Of a stretch of 64,000 nucleotides of DNA, positions 18,826 to 27,600 are shown one piece after another (position 1 is the stretch's first letter; each line of letters opens with the position of its first letter). The notes under the pieces are model-generated. The model made no database searches. It saw only the letters and a list, made by a program, of their open reading frames with translations, and had not been told where the DNA came from. The stretch is from positions 1 to 64,000 of the forward strand of contig CBDDAF010000002.1 in the NCBI GenBank assembly GCA_965224815.1, in the 5' to 3' direction. Made by a program: the position numbers and the translations under genes. Origin of the DNA: CAYPEL01 sp036479985. GTDB lineage: Bacteria > Pseudomonadota > Gammaproteobacteria > DSM-19610.

Positions 18826-19302
18826 GTGACAGTCGAACTGAATAAGAAAATCAAACGTTTCAAGGCCGCAGCAACCGGCGATACAACTTTTGATCTGGCC
18901 GATTGCAAAGGCAAAAACCTGGTCATCTATTTCTACCCCAAAGACAATACATCAGGTTGCACCACCGAAGGCCAGGACTTTCGAGATAACATCAATTCAT
19001 TCAATAAAAACAAAACCGTCATTGTTGGTGTCTCTCGTGACTCCATAAAATCACACGAAAATTTCAAAACCAAACAGGAATTCCCGTTTGAGCTGTTATC
19101 CGATCCAGATGAAGAACTCTGCAAACAGTTTGATGTTATCCGCGAAAAGAATATGTATGGCCGCATAGTGATGGGTATCGAACGCAGCACTTTTCTGATT
19201 GATGGTGAAGGTGTGCTACGCCAGGAGTGGCGCAAGGTTAAGGTCAAAGAACATGTTGAAGCAGTTCTTGAGGCCGTGAGAGAACTCAACAAAAAAGAGT
19301 AA
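18826..19302 (+). CDS. bcp: Peroxiredoxin, Bcp/PrxQ family
   Basis: A 158-residue thiol peroxidase that reduces hydrogen peroxide and alkyl hydroperoxides. The peroxidatic cysteine is C45 in SGCTTEGQDFRD. The usual resolving cysteine five residues later is glutamine here, so it is either a one-Cys enzyme or uses the cysteine near residue 95 (DEELCKQF). Translation starts at GTG 18826 after an AGGAG ribosome site. It follows gcvR by 16 bp and precedes the PIN-PhoH gene by 20 bp, so the three are probably one operon. Confidence 0.9.
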   Translation: MTVELNKKIKRFKAAATGDTTFDLADCKGKNLVIYFYPKDNTSGCTTEGQDFRDNINSFNKNKTVIVGVSRDSIKSHENFKTKQEFPFELLSDPDEELCKQFDVIREKNMYGRIVMGIERSTFLIDGEGVLRQEWRKVKVKEHVEAVLEAVRELNKKE

Positions 19303-19322
19303 TCAATATTTAAGGAACCGTT

Positions 19323-20744
19323 ATGCCAATCAACAAGCCAGGAAAACGTCTGTTCATACTTGATACCAATGTCTTGATGCACGACCCTATGTCGCTGTTT
19401 CATTTTGGCAAGCACGATGTTTACCTTCCGATGGTGGTACTCGAAGAAATGGATGCTGGCAAAAAAGGCCTGTCAGAAGTCGCGCGCAATGTGCGGCAGG
19501 TCAGTCGCTTCCTTGATGAACTCATGCACAACCGCGACAAAGTGGATATTGAGAAAGGCATACCGCTGCAGATTCAGAGCCTGAAAAATAATGAAAGCAA
19601 TCAGGGGCGACTTTTTTTTCAGTTCCGCTCCCATGCAGTCGATATGCCGGACAGCCTGCCAGGTAACAAACCGGATAACAATATCCTTGGCTCTGCCCTC
19701 TCCCTGCAGGAGCGCTATCCAGATACACGCATCACCCTGGTATCCAAGGATATCAACCTGCGCATCAAGGCCACCATCCTCGGTGTTCACACTGAAGATT
19801 ATTTTGACGACAGGGTACTGGACGATGCCAACCTGCTATTTTCAGGCAGCGAAAAATTGCCCGATGACTTCTGGGGCCAACAAGGCGACGACATCGAATC
19901 ATGGCAGCAGGCGGAGAAAAGTTATTACAAGGTACATGGCCCGCAGGTCAATAGCTGGCATAGCAATCAGCATGTCTATCTTGGTGGCGACAATGGTTTT
20001 GAAGCACGCGTCAGCCAGATAGAAGAGCAACCGGAAAATAAAACAGCAACGCTCGAAATCCTGACAGATTATGCCAGTTCTACTCATTCTGTCTGGGGCA
20101 TTAACGCACGCAACAGGGAGCAGAACTTTGCCCTCAACATGCTGATGAATCCGGACATCGATATTGTCACCATTCTGGGAACCGCTGGTACCGGTAAAAC
20201 CCTGCTGGCACTTGCGGCTGGTATGGTGCAAACACTGGAAGACAACCGCTACAAGGAAATCATCATGACCCGTGCCACCGTCTCGGTTGGCGAAGATATC
20301 GGTTTTCTCCCTGGCACCGAAGAAGAAAAAATGGCCCCCTGGATGGGCGCATTGATGGACAATCTTGAAGTCCTCAATCCGTCAGAAACAAGTGGGGGCG
20401 AATGGGGGCGCGCAGCAACCAATGAACTGCTGGCCAACCGTATCAAGATACGCTCGATCAATTTCATGCGCGGTCGTACCTTTCTCAACCGCTACCTGAT
20501 TCTTGATGAAGCCCAGAATCTGACACCCAAACAGATGAAAACACTGATCACACGCGCCGGGCCTGGTACCAAGATTGTCTGCCTCGGCAACGTGGCTCAA
20601 ATCGACACACCCTACATCACTGAAAGCAGTTCCGGCCTGACCTATGTTGTCGACCGTTTCAAGAACTGGGAACACAGCGGCCACATTATTTTACAGCGCG
20701 GCGAACGCTCCAGGCTGGCGGACTACGCGGCTGATATTCTGTAA
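19323..20744 (+). CDS. PhoH family protein with N-terminal PIN domain
   Basis: A 473-residue fusion of a PIN ribonuclease domain (about 8-150, starting LFILDTNVLMHDP with the first acidic residue) and a PhoH ATPase domain (about 245-470). Walker A is GTAGTGKTLLAL and Walker B-like is YLILDEAQN. PIN-PhoH proteins are described as RNA helicases with ribonuclease activity, linked to RNA turnover. It closes the gcvR-bcp operon and is followed by a strong inverted repeat. Note that here the toxin-like and ATPase parts are one protein with no separate antitoxin. Confidence 0.9.
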   Translation: MPINKPGKRLFILDTNVLMHDPMSLFHFGKHDVYLPMVVLEEMDAGKKGLSEVARNVRQVSRFLDELMHNRDKVDIEKGIPLQIQSLKNNESNQGRLFFQFRSHAVDMPDSLPGNKPDNNILGSALSLQERYPDTRITLVSKDINLRIKATILGVHTEDYFDDRVLDDANLLFSGSEKLPDDFWGQQGDDIESWQQAEKSYYKVHGPQVNSWHSNQHVYLGGDNGFEARVSQIEEQPENKTATLEILTDYASSTHSVWGINARNREQNFALNMLMNPDIDIVTILGTAGTGKTLLALAAGMVQTLEDNRYKEIIMTRATVSVGEDIGFLPGTEEEKMAPWMGALMDNLEVLNPSETSGGEWGRAATNELLANRIKIRSINFMRGRTFLNRYLILDEAQNLTPKQMKTLITRAGPGTKIVCLGNVAQIDTPYITESSSGLTYVVDRFKNWEHSGHIILQRGERSRLADYAADIL

Positions 20745-20748
20745 CTGG

Positions 20749-20797
20749 AGGGCACTTCTATTAATCAGGGCGAAAAGACGATTAATAGAGGTGCCCT
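20749..20797. terminator. 18-bp inverted repeat after the phoH-like gene
   Basis: Arms 20749-20766 and 20780-20797 (AGGGCACTTCTATTAATC) pair over 18 positions with one G-U, around a 13-base loop. It starts 5 bases after the stop codon and ends 25 bases before the next start. The stem is stable enough to protect mRNA or terminate with help, but no T-tract follows, so a simple intrinsic terminator is doubtful. Confidence 0.5.
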
Positions 20798-20821
20798 GGA
20801 GATATTTAGGGGTATTTTTAC

Positions 20822-21580
20822 ATGGTACAAACTGTACTGATCACGGGCGCTTCATCCGGCTTTGGTGAAGCCAGCGCCAGAAAGTTTGCCTCAGCAGATT
20901 ACCGTCTTGTATTGACAGCTCGGCGATTTGAACGCCTGCAAAAAATTGCCAATGATATACCTGCCATCTGCCCGGTACATATCGCTAGACTGGATGTTAC
21001 CGATGCATCTGCGGTCAGCCACTTTACCGAAAGCCTGCCAGAAAATTTCCGCAGCATCGATATCCTGATAAACAATGCCGGTCTGGCACTGGGACTTAAT
21101 CCTGCGCATGAAGCCAGCCTGGAAGACTGGGAAACGATGATTGACACCAATATCAAGGGTTTAATGCGCGTCACACACCATATCTTACCCGGCATGGTTA
21201 AACGCAATCATGGTCACATTATCAACATCGCATCCGTCGCAGGCAGCTGGCCCTACCCTTCCGGCAACGCCTATGGCGCCAGCAAAGCTTTTGTACAACA
21301 GTTCTCCAGTAACCTGCGCTGCGACCTGCTGGGTAAAAAAATTCGCGTAACAAACATCGACCCCGGACTTGCCGAGACCGAATTCTCTAACGTACGTTTG
21401 CAAGATGACACAAAGGCAGATGCCGTCTATGCAGGCACTCAGCCGCTCAGTGCAACCGATATTGCTGACATTATTTTCTGGGTTACTTCCGTGCCTCCCC
21501 ACGTCAATATCAACACCCTGGAAGTCATGCCTGTTTGCCAGGCCTGGTCAGGATTTGCCGTTAACCGAGATATGTGTTGA
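20822..21580 (+). CDS. Short-chain dehydrogenase/reductase, YdfG-like
   Basis: A 252-residue SDR enzyme. The NAD(P) loop is TGASSGFGEA at about residues 8-17, with a following RR pair (residues 37-38) that suggests NADPH preference. NNAG lies in the core and the catalytic YGASK near 150-154. The best family match is YdfG, NADP-dependent 3-hydroxy acid dehydrogenase (serine, L-allo-threonine), but specificity is inferred. ATG 20822 is preceded by a weak ribosome site. Confidence 0.85.
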   Translation: MVQTVLITGASSGFGEASARKFASADYRLVLTARRFERLQKIANDIPAICPVHIARLDVTDASAVSHFTESLPENFRSIDILINNAGLALGLNPAHEASLEDWETMIDTNIKGLMRVTHHILPGMVKRNHGHIINIASVAGSWPYPSGNAYGASKAFVQQFSSNLRCDLLGKKIRVTNIDPGLAETEFSNVRLQDDTKADAVYAGTQPLSATDIADIIFWVTSVPPHVNINTLEVMPVCQAWSGFAVNRDMC

Positions 21581-21680
21581 TGGAAAACTTGCGTTATATT
21601 GATATCACCCTTTGCAACCAGAAAAACAATAACCTGCAAACACGCAAAGCCTGCAATCTATCACCTGACGGGTTACTTAT

Positions 21681-22019
21681 ATGCGGTGGAAATTGCGGCA
21701 CAATTGGTACAAAGTACGATGTAAAATTTCATCCCCCTGGCCCACTAGAAAAAAACAAACCCAACTGGCCGCAATAATCATTAAAAATACTCTCTATGGC
21801 TCATTACTGGAATTCACTCAACTCTCAACTCACGACAGGGATTTTCTGGAACAGATTATTCATCCACAGTGGGATGGTCAGAATTTACTGGATGGCTTTT
21901 TGACTAGCGTTGCCTACGCACCTGTGAATGATCTTGCCGGCTGGTTAAAACACACCTCGCTGGCCAGTAATGAATACAAACGCCTGTGCTGCAATAAGCT
22001 TTACAGGCAGCCGAAATAA
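21681..22019 (+). CDS. Hypothetical protein, uncertain reality
   Basis: A 112-codon frame with a basic N-terminus and a middle part (about residues 45-105) that looks protein-like. No domain recognised and no good ribosome site at the ATG. A 67-codon frame at 21574-21777 overlaps in another phase, starting inside the SDR stop region; only one of them is likely to be real. If coding, a start nearer residue 38 (where the sequence becomes amphipathic) is possible. Confidence 0.35.
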   Translation: MRWKLRHNWYKVRCKISSPWPTRKKQTQLAAIIIKNTLYGSLLEFTQLSTHDRDFLEQIIHPQWDGQNLLDGFLTSVAYAPVNDLAGWLKHTSLASNEYKRLCCNKLYRQPK

Positions 22020-22188
22020 TAATCTGAAAATAAATTAGCAATGCCCTCCACAATACGCTATACTCCAACGCAGCTACAGATTTTGTGATAGGCAAGTTAT
22101 GGTTGTTCCCTCCGTGTTACCCCGTTATTTCTCGTTTCAAACCTGTACGCAACATTAATATTGTTTAATTATTTAAGGTGTTATTTAT

Positions 22189-22392
22189 ATGGCTACAGGT
22201 ACAGTAAAGTGGTTCAACGAAGCAAAAGGCTTTGGTTTTATTTCTCAGGATGATGGTGGTGATGATGTCTTTGTACATTTCAACGCTATTCAGGGTTCAG
22301 GTTTCAAAACCCTGGCTGAAGGCCAACCGGTCACCTATGAAGTAGAAAGTGGTCCTAAAGGACTTCAGGCAGCTAACGTTGTTACTGCATAA
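22189..22392 (+). CDS. cspA: Cold-shock protein, CspA family
   Basis: A 67-residue OB-fold single-strand nucleic-acid chaperone. RNP1 is KGFGFI and RNP2 is VFVHF, both intact. CspA-type proteins bind RNA and DNA and melt mRNA structure at low temperature. The ribosome site AAGGTG is 9 bases upstream of ATG. About 170 bases precede it without a gene, consistent with the long thermosensor leader of cold-shock genes, although I did not fold it. It ends at a strong terminator at 22428-22452. Confidence 0.95.
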   Translation: MATGTVKWFNEAKGFGFISQDDGGDDVFVHFNAIQGSGFKTLAEGQPVTYEVESGPKGLQAANVVTA

Positions 22393-22427
22393 GTACTTCA
22401 TCGGTTAAAATGTATAACCGATAAAAA

Positions 22428-22452
22428 ACTCCGCTTCGGCGGAGTTTTTTTT
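22428..22452 (+). terminator. Intrinsic terminator of cspA
   Basis: Stem ACTCCGC (22428-22434) with a TTCG tetraloop and GCGGAGT (22439-22445), followed by eight T residues. A textbook rho-independent terminator for cspA. Confidence 0.93.
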
Positions 22453-23071
22453 GCTCCGGAAAAACTGAGCCAGACAGTTACCGAAATATTGTACTGGCCA
22501 GTTCTGATACAGTATTGAGTGTCTGATCTGCACGTGTAGTCTCCGGGCAGAAGATCGACAACAATTCTTGAGTTTCTGCCTCTGCCACCATCATCATCTT
22601 CTGCAATCAATGCAAGTTTCACTGTCCGGGCAAATAATTTCATAACGACATCGGTCTGACCATCAGTTTCGATCTATGACGCCCTGTTGTGGAAACAGTG
22701 AATTTGAAAAGGCCTTCTTCTCCTGACGCGCCGAATCAGCAACGACAACGACTTACAAATTATCGAGAGTACGATCAAAAAAATCAGGCGAAGAACTTTG
22801 AAATTTCCGGTTGAAAATCTTGGGGGCATTAGCAGGCTGTTGAAAAAGCCTCAGGCAAGCGCAAGACTGAGTCTATCATCAATGATAATTCAGCACACGA
22901 ATACTGTATTATTATCCTCCATGATTGAAGTTACATTTAATTACATTTATTACTGGCATCGCTACCCACTATCGCTGCACAATACAAGCAACAACGAACT
23001 CCTGCGAACTTTCCAGCGCCGTTAGCGTCTATAAACACTGGCGCAATCAACCACTATCGAGATTACTGAAC
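22453..23071. other. Gap with gene remnants and a possible IS end
   Basis: On the minus strand at 22398-22643 an 81-codon frame contains EDDDGGRGRNSRI followed by LLPGDYT, like part of a bacterial pre-peptidase C-terminal (PPC) domain. It runs through the cspA terminator and has no full domain, so it is probably a remnant. On the plus strand, CAGGCTGTTGAAAAAGCC at 22833-22850 resembles terminal sequence often seen at IS1182-type elements; no transposase is present. The remainder looks non-coding. The htpX promoter probably lies in the last 150 bases. Confidence 0.35.
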
Positions 23072-23941
23072 ATGAAACGCATTGCATTATTCCTGGGTAC
23101 CAACATGGCCATCATGGCTGTCCTGACCATGGTGACATGGATCCTTGCCAGTGTTTTTGGCATTCGACTCACAGGCACTTCACACTTGCTGATCTTTTCT
23201 GCCGTGATCGGTTTCACGGGTGCATTGATATCCTTATTCATGTCTAAAGGCATGGCAAAACGCTCGATGCGTGTTCAGATAATTGAACAACCCGCCAATG
23301 AAACCGAAGCATGGCTGGTCAATACCGTTTCCCTGCAGGCACAACAGGCAGGCATTGGCATGCCGGAAGTGGGTATTTTTCAGTCTTCAGACATGAATGC
23401 CTTTGCCACAGGCTGGAATAAAAATGATGCTCTGGTTGCCGTCAGCACCGGACTTTTGCAAAGCATGAACCGTGACGAGACTGAAGCCGTTCTGGCGCAC
23501 GAGATCAGCCATGTGGCCAATGGTGATATGGTAACGCTGACACTTATTCAGGGCGTGATAAATACGTTTGTGTATTTCCTGGCAACACTCATTGGGCGTT
23601 TTGTCGACCGGGCGATTTTCAACAATGAGCGAGGCCATGGTTTCGGTTTTTATATCACCCAGATGCTCGCTCAGATGGCACTTTCATTCCTCGCCAGTAT
23701 GCTGGTTATGTGGTTTTCCCGGCAGCGTGAATTCCGCGCTGATGCAGGTGGTGCAAAACTCGCAGGAAGAGAAAAAATGGCCTCAGCCCTTGAGCGTCTG
23801 AAAGCAGCACATGAGCCTGCCGACATGCCAGCTGAAATGGCAGCTTTTGGTATTCGCGGTGGTAGCAATGGCCTGAAGAAACTGTTCATGAGTCATCCGC
23901 CACTGGATGAACGGATAGCCATGTTACGCCAAAGCAGTTAA
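23072..23941 (+). CDS. htpX: Protease HtpX, membrane zinc metalloprotease
   Basis: A 289-residue inner-membrane M48 peptidase that degrades misfolded membrane proteins under envelope stress. Two N-terminal transmembrane helices (about 4-27 and 33-53) are followed by the zinc motif HEISH with the downstream acidic ligand in FRADAGGA. Two more hydrophobic segments lie near residues 160-210. The ATG at 23072 (MKRIALFLGTNMA) matches family starts; a longer frame from 22925 is unlikely. It converges with the PerM-type gene; a small hairpin (ACTACC/GGTAGT, 23943-23960) lies between them. Confidence 0.95.
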   Translation: MKRIALFLGTNMAIMAVLTMVTWILASVFGIRLTGTSHLLIFSAVIGFTGALISLFMSKGMAKRSMRVQIIEQPANETEAWLVNTVSLQAQQAGIGMPEVGIFQSSDMNAFATGWNKNDALVAVSTGLLQSMNRDETEAVLAHEISHVANGDMVTLTLIQGVINTFVYFLATLIGRFVDRAIFNNERGHGFGFYITQMLAQMALSFLASMLVMWFSRQREFRADAGGAKLAGREKMASALERLKAAHEPADMPAEMAAFGIRGGSNGLKKLFMSHPPLDERIAMLRQSS

Positions 23942-23985
23942 GACTACCATTTCAGGTAGTATCCATCAGTTATACCCAATAAACC

Positions 23986-25065
23986 TCAGGCCTCTTTTGT
24001 CGCCTCAGCTTCCTGATTAATAGCTGTTCGCGGCCATGCCTTGAGGACAGCCTGAACCACAGTAGCCAGGGGAATGGCAAAGAATACACCCCAGACCCCC
24101 CACAGACCACCAAAGACAAGCACAGCAATGATAATGGCTATGGGGTGCAGGTCAACCACTTCAGAAAACAGCAATGGTACGAGCATATTGCCATCGACGG
24201 CCTGAATAATGCCATAAGCCAGCATGACATAACCAAAATCTGCACTCCAGCCCCATTGAAAATAGGCAATCGCTGCGATAGGCAAGGTAACAATGGCTGC
24301 ACCAATGTATGGAATAACAACAGAAAACCCAACCAGTGTGCCAAGCAGAACGGCGAAATCCAGCTCCATTAAAAAGAACGTGATATAACTGACCACGCCG
24401 ATCAGGACAATCTCCCAGATTTTTCCGCGCACATAGTTGCCGATCTGCACATTCACATCACGCCAGACCAGATGCGTCAATGCACGCTCACGCGGTAAAA
24501 AGCTGGTCAGCCAGTCGATGATGCGCTGTTTATCCTTAAGAAAAAAGAAGACCAGCACTGGCATCAGGACGATATACACCATGATTGTGACAAGATCGAC
24601 AACAGATGCCAGGGATACGGACAATACACGCTGGCCAAAGCTGGCGATTTCTGCTCGCAAGCTATTGATAACGGTTGCCACCTGTTCCTGGTTCACCAGC
24701 TCGGGATATTTTTCAGGTAGCTGCATAACCACATCCTGGCCTTTACCAATGATATTGGGTAACTGCTGGACAAGCTGAGTTAGCTGGTGTGACAGTTCTG
24801 GCAAAACACCCAGCACTACAAACGCAACCACAAAAAGGAACAACAGGAAGACAAAGGTTACCGCCAGACTGCGTGGCAGCTTGTAGCGCTCCAGTAGACC
24901 CACCCCGCCTTCCAGCAAATACGCTACAACCATAGCGGCCAATGCTGGCGCAAGCATGCGCCCCATGGTGACAATAATCAGGGTTGTAACCAATAAAACC
25001 AGGGCAAGACCCACAACCTGAGGGTCGGACATATATCGTTTAAACCAGTTAGTGATAACTTCCAC
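23986..25065 (-). CDS. AI-2E family permease, PerM-like
   Basis: A 359-residue membrane protein of the AI-2E/PerM family. About eight hydrophobic segments are visible: pairs near the N-terminus, a soluble helical region at about 80-150, and a C-terminal bundle containing VVIPYIGA and a final GLWGVWGVFFAIPLA motif typical of the family. Members have been linked to export of autoinducer-2 or to sodium/proton exchange; substrate here is unknown. It lies 8 bp after a hypothetical gene and the LysR gene, all on the minus strand. Confidence 0.85.
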   Translation of the reverse strand: MEVITNWFKRYMSDPQVVGLALVLLVTTLIIVTMGRMLAPALAAMVVAYLLEGGVGLLERYKLPRSLAVTFVFLLFLFVVAFVVLGVLPELSHQLTQLVQQLPNIIGKGQDVVMQLPEKYPELVNQEQVATVINSLRAEIASFGQRVLSVSLASVVDLVTIMVYIVLMPVLVFFFLKDKQRIIDWLTSFLPRERALTHLVWRDVNVQIGNYVRGKIWEIVLIGVVSYITFFLMELDFAVLLGTLVGFSVVIPYIGAAIVTLPIAAIAYFQWGWSADFGYVMLAYGIIQAVDGNMLVPLLFSEVVDLHPIAIIIAVLVFGGLWGVWGVFFAIPLATVVQAVLKAWPRTAINQEAEATKEA

Positions 25066-25073
25066 AATCGTTC

Positions 25074-25475
25074 CTAATCTTTCATTTCAGCATAGGCATC
25101 CCGAAACACTGTTTCGAGTTCGTCAATCACCTGCACAGGATCGTCACCCTGGATGATATGCTTCATCACGATATCTGATGTTCGACCTAGCATGTCCTTC
25201 TTATCAAGCATAGGGTAACTGGCTGACAAACGTTTAAGGGCCTTTATCACACTTTCTTCTACTGGCCGGGGAATATCCTCAGGCAGAGGAATCACAACAG
25301 GCAATTCTGCCTCTGCGGGCGCAGCGCCACTCATATTTTTGTCAGCATTTATCTGGAGACTATTTCCTGTTTGCGAAGTACGCGAGGCAAGAAACTCGGC
25401 AAAGTTCAATACGCTGGCCTGATCACCCAGAGATAATCCCCGAAAAAACGCAAGTAACACCTGTTCTTTAGCCAA
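25074..25475 (-). CDS. Conserved-looking hypothetical protein
   Basis: A 133-residue soluble, acidic protein without a signal peptide. The first 35 residues and last 65 residues look helical, joined by a proline-rich acidic linker (about 60-75). No domain recognised. It lies between the LysR gene (5 bp gap) and the PerM-like gene (8 bp gap), so the three are almost certainly co-transcribed. It may act with the permease or regulator, which is positional inference. Confidence 0.7.
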   Translation of the reverse strand: MAKEQVLLAFFRGLSLGDQASVLNFAEFLASRTSQTGNSLQINADKNMSGAAPAEAELPVVIPLPEDIPRPVEESVIKALKRLSASYPMLDKKDMLGRTSDIVMKHIIQGDDPVQVIDELETVFRDAYAEMKD

Positions 25476-25480
25476 AACCG

Positions 25481-26392
25481 TTACGCCTTGTCATTTTCCG
25501 TATTGACACAATAATTACGCGCAAAACTGAGCAGTTCATCCATCGCGTAGTGGCGAAACTTCTGCTTCTGATGAACAAAGGAAAACGGCCTTTCCAACGG
25601 TGGATCCAGATTGATCGCTACCAGTGAACCCAGCTTGAGCTCTTTTTGTACAGTCGCACGTGAAACAATCGAGACACCCATTCCAGCTTCAACAGCGCCT
25701 TTGATAGATTCTGGGCTACCCAGTTCCATACAAACTTTCAACTGACCTGGATTTATCTGCTGTTGATTCATATATTCGCTGATCACTTCGCGTGTTCCAG
25801 AACCCTCTTCGCGACAGATATAGGGATGCTCTAACAACTGATCAAGCTTGATCAGTTTTTCATTGGCCAGATCGTGTTGTGGTGCCAGCACCGCAACCAG
25901 TTGATCTTTTCGACAAACTTCAACAACCAGGTTCTTGTTGAGCACCGGTGATTCAACAACCCCCAGATCAATGGTATTGTTCTCGACCATCTGCACGATA
26001 CCATCCGAATTCGAGACTTTTAGCTGAACATTCACATCAGCGTGTTTGCGCTTAAAATCACCCAGCAAGGCGGGCAACATATACTCGGCAATCGTGGTGC
26101 TTGCACCGATAACCAGCACTCCACTGACATCGCCAATCATCTCCCGAACGGCACTTTCCATTTCGGTGTATTCAATAAAAATTCGCTCAGCGTAACCATA
26201 AACACATTCTCCCGGAGACGTCAGGCTTATCCGATTATGTGTTCTATCAAACAGACGTGTATTAAAATACTCTTCCAGCTGGCGTACCTGAAAAGTAACC
26301 GCCGGTTGCGTCATATGCAAGGTTTCAGCCGCCTTGGTGAAACTCAACAATCTGGCAACTGTATGGAATACCTGTAATCTGCGATCAGCCAT
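25481..26392 (-). CDS. LysR family transcriptional regulator
   Basis: A 303-residue LysR regulator. The winged helix-turn-helix (about 1-60) has SFTKAAETLHMTQPAVTFQVRQLE. The ligand-binding domain (about 90-295) resembles the CysL/CbbR-type subgroup. In that group targets include sulfite reductase or carbon-fixation genes. No divergent target gene is present; the regulator is first in its operon. About 120 bp separates it from uppP, upstream on the same strand, leaving room for its own promoter. Effector unknown. Confidence 0.85.
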   Translation of the reverse strand: MADRRLQVFHTVARLLSFTKAAETLHMTQPAVTFQVRQLEEYFNTRLFDRTHNRISLTSPGECVYGYAERIFIEYTEMESAVREMIGDVSGVLVIGASTTIAEYMLPALLGDFKRKHADVNVQLKVSNSDGIVQMVENNTIDLGVVESPVLNKNLVVEVCRKDQLVAVLAPQHDLANEKLIKLDQLLEHPYICREEGSGTREVISEYMNQQQINPGQLKVCMELGSPESIKGAVEAGMGVSIVSRATVQKELKLGSLVAINLDPPLERPFSFVHQKQKFRHYAMDELLSFARNYCVNTENDKA

Positions 26393-26513
26393 TCCCGTTA
26401 CTCCATCTAATATTAATAACCTATTGTACGGTAATTTTTGAATTTTGTGGGTGGATTAATTTAATTAATCATGTCGCCAGGACAAATTTCTACATTCGTA
26501 CATACTTTTGACT

Positions 26514-27281
26514 CTACAGGTATAACCAGAGCAAGAATCCACCAAATATGATGCGGTAAACACCAAAACCGACAAAAGTAAATCTGGCTAGAAAACTGAT
26601 AAATAGTTTCATTGTCAGATAAGCGACAAGAAACGAAACGACAAAACCAACCAGCAAGGGCAGTAACTGACTCCCGGAAAATTCATCGTAATGTTTGAGC
26701 AAATCATAGCCACTGGCGGCGACCATAACCGGCATTGCCAACAGGAAAGAAAACTCTGCTGCGGCCTTGCGATCCAGGCCAACCAGTAATGCGCCTATGA
26801 TAGTTGAACCTGCACGACTGGTGCCGGGTACCAGTGCAAACACCTGGGCCAGACCAATCCAGGCGGCCTGAGCGTAGGTGATATTCTCAACTTCGGTAAC
26901 ATGTGACGCCGACTCTTTATAAAAATACTCGATGACCAGAAATACAACACCCCCAACGATAAACATGACTGCCACATTCTGTACTGAAAACAAAGCCTTT
27001 ATCTGGTCACTGAAGATAAAGCCGATGGCACCAATGGGAACAAATGCAATGGCTACCTTGCCCCATAATTGCAGATATTTGAAGGTGAATTTTTCTTTGT
27101 AATTTGCTACCACGGCAAAAATAGCCGCAAGCTGGATAATGACCTCAAATGCAGTATTTGCCTGCGTCTGCTCAAGACCAAGCCAGTCACTGGCCACAAT
27201 CAGGTGACCTGTAGAAGAAATGGGTAAAAACTCGGTAATGCCTTCAATAATACCAAGAATAATCGCTTGAAAGATATCCAT
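26514..27281 (-). CDS. uppP: Undecaprenyl-diphosphatase
   Basis: A 255-residue polytopic membrane enzyme that recycles the undecaprenyl pyrophosphate carrier for peptidoglycan and other polymers. Both signatures are clear: EGITEFLPISSTGH (about 13-26) and the PGTSRAGST segment (about 155-163). Length and hydrophobic pattern are normal. BacA, an older name, reflects bacitracin resistance on overexpression. Confidence 0.95.
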   Translation of the reverse strand: MDIFQAIILGIIEGITEFLPISSTGHLIVASDWLGLEQTQANTAFEVIIQLAAIFAVVANYKEKFTFKYLQLWGKVAIAFVPIGAIGFIFSDQIKALFSVQNVAVMFIVGGVVFLVIEYFYKESASHVTEVENITYAQAAWIGLAQVFALVPGTSRAGSTIIGALLVGLDRKAAAEFSFLLAMPVMVAASGYDLLKHYDEFSGSQLLPLLVGFVVSFLVAYLTMKLFISFLARFTFVGFGVYRIIFGGFLLWLYL

Positions 27282-27318
27282 AAATTTCCAGGGTTAGTGT
27301 CTATTTTTTATGCTTCAT

Positions 27319-27582
27319 TTATCGCTCAGAGCATGCAAATCTTGAGTCATCCTGACACTGCAACAGATTTACAGAATCATGGCTCGCGTTCTTTTCTCGC
27401 CGAAGAATCAGGGTCAATACGAGATAATGGGCTCTCCAGATAAAAACATAGGCGGCTTTTACATAACCTGCTTTCAATAAATCAAAGGCTGTCTGGAAAT
27501 TCTGTAGCAGGTTTTCACTCACAGCAGGCAGGTATAGCCCCATGGATGCCGGCTTTTGGAACAGAAGGGTAGTATGGTACAT
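27319..27582 (-). CDS. Hypothetical small protein
   Basis: An 87-codon frame between uppP and the anchored protein gene upstream (stop 19 bp away). The middle (about residues 20-60) looks helical and partly amphipathic; no domain is recognised. A 12-bp palindrome (AGAGAGCTCTCT, 27586-27597) sits just before the start. Coding status is uncertain. Confidence 0.4.
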   Translation of the reverse strand: MYHTTLLFQKPASMGLYLPAVSENLLQNFQTAFDLLKAGYVKAAYVFIWRAHYLVLTLILRREKNASHDSVNLLQCQDDSRFACSER

Positions 27583-27600
27583 ACTAGAGAGCTCTCTGAG

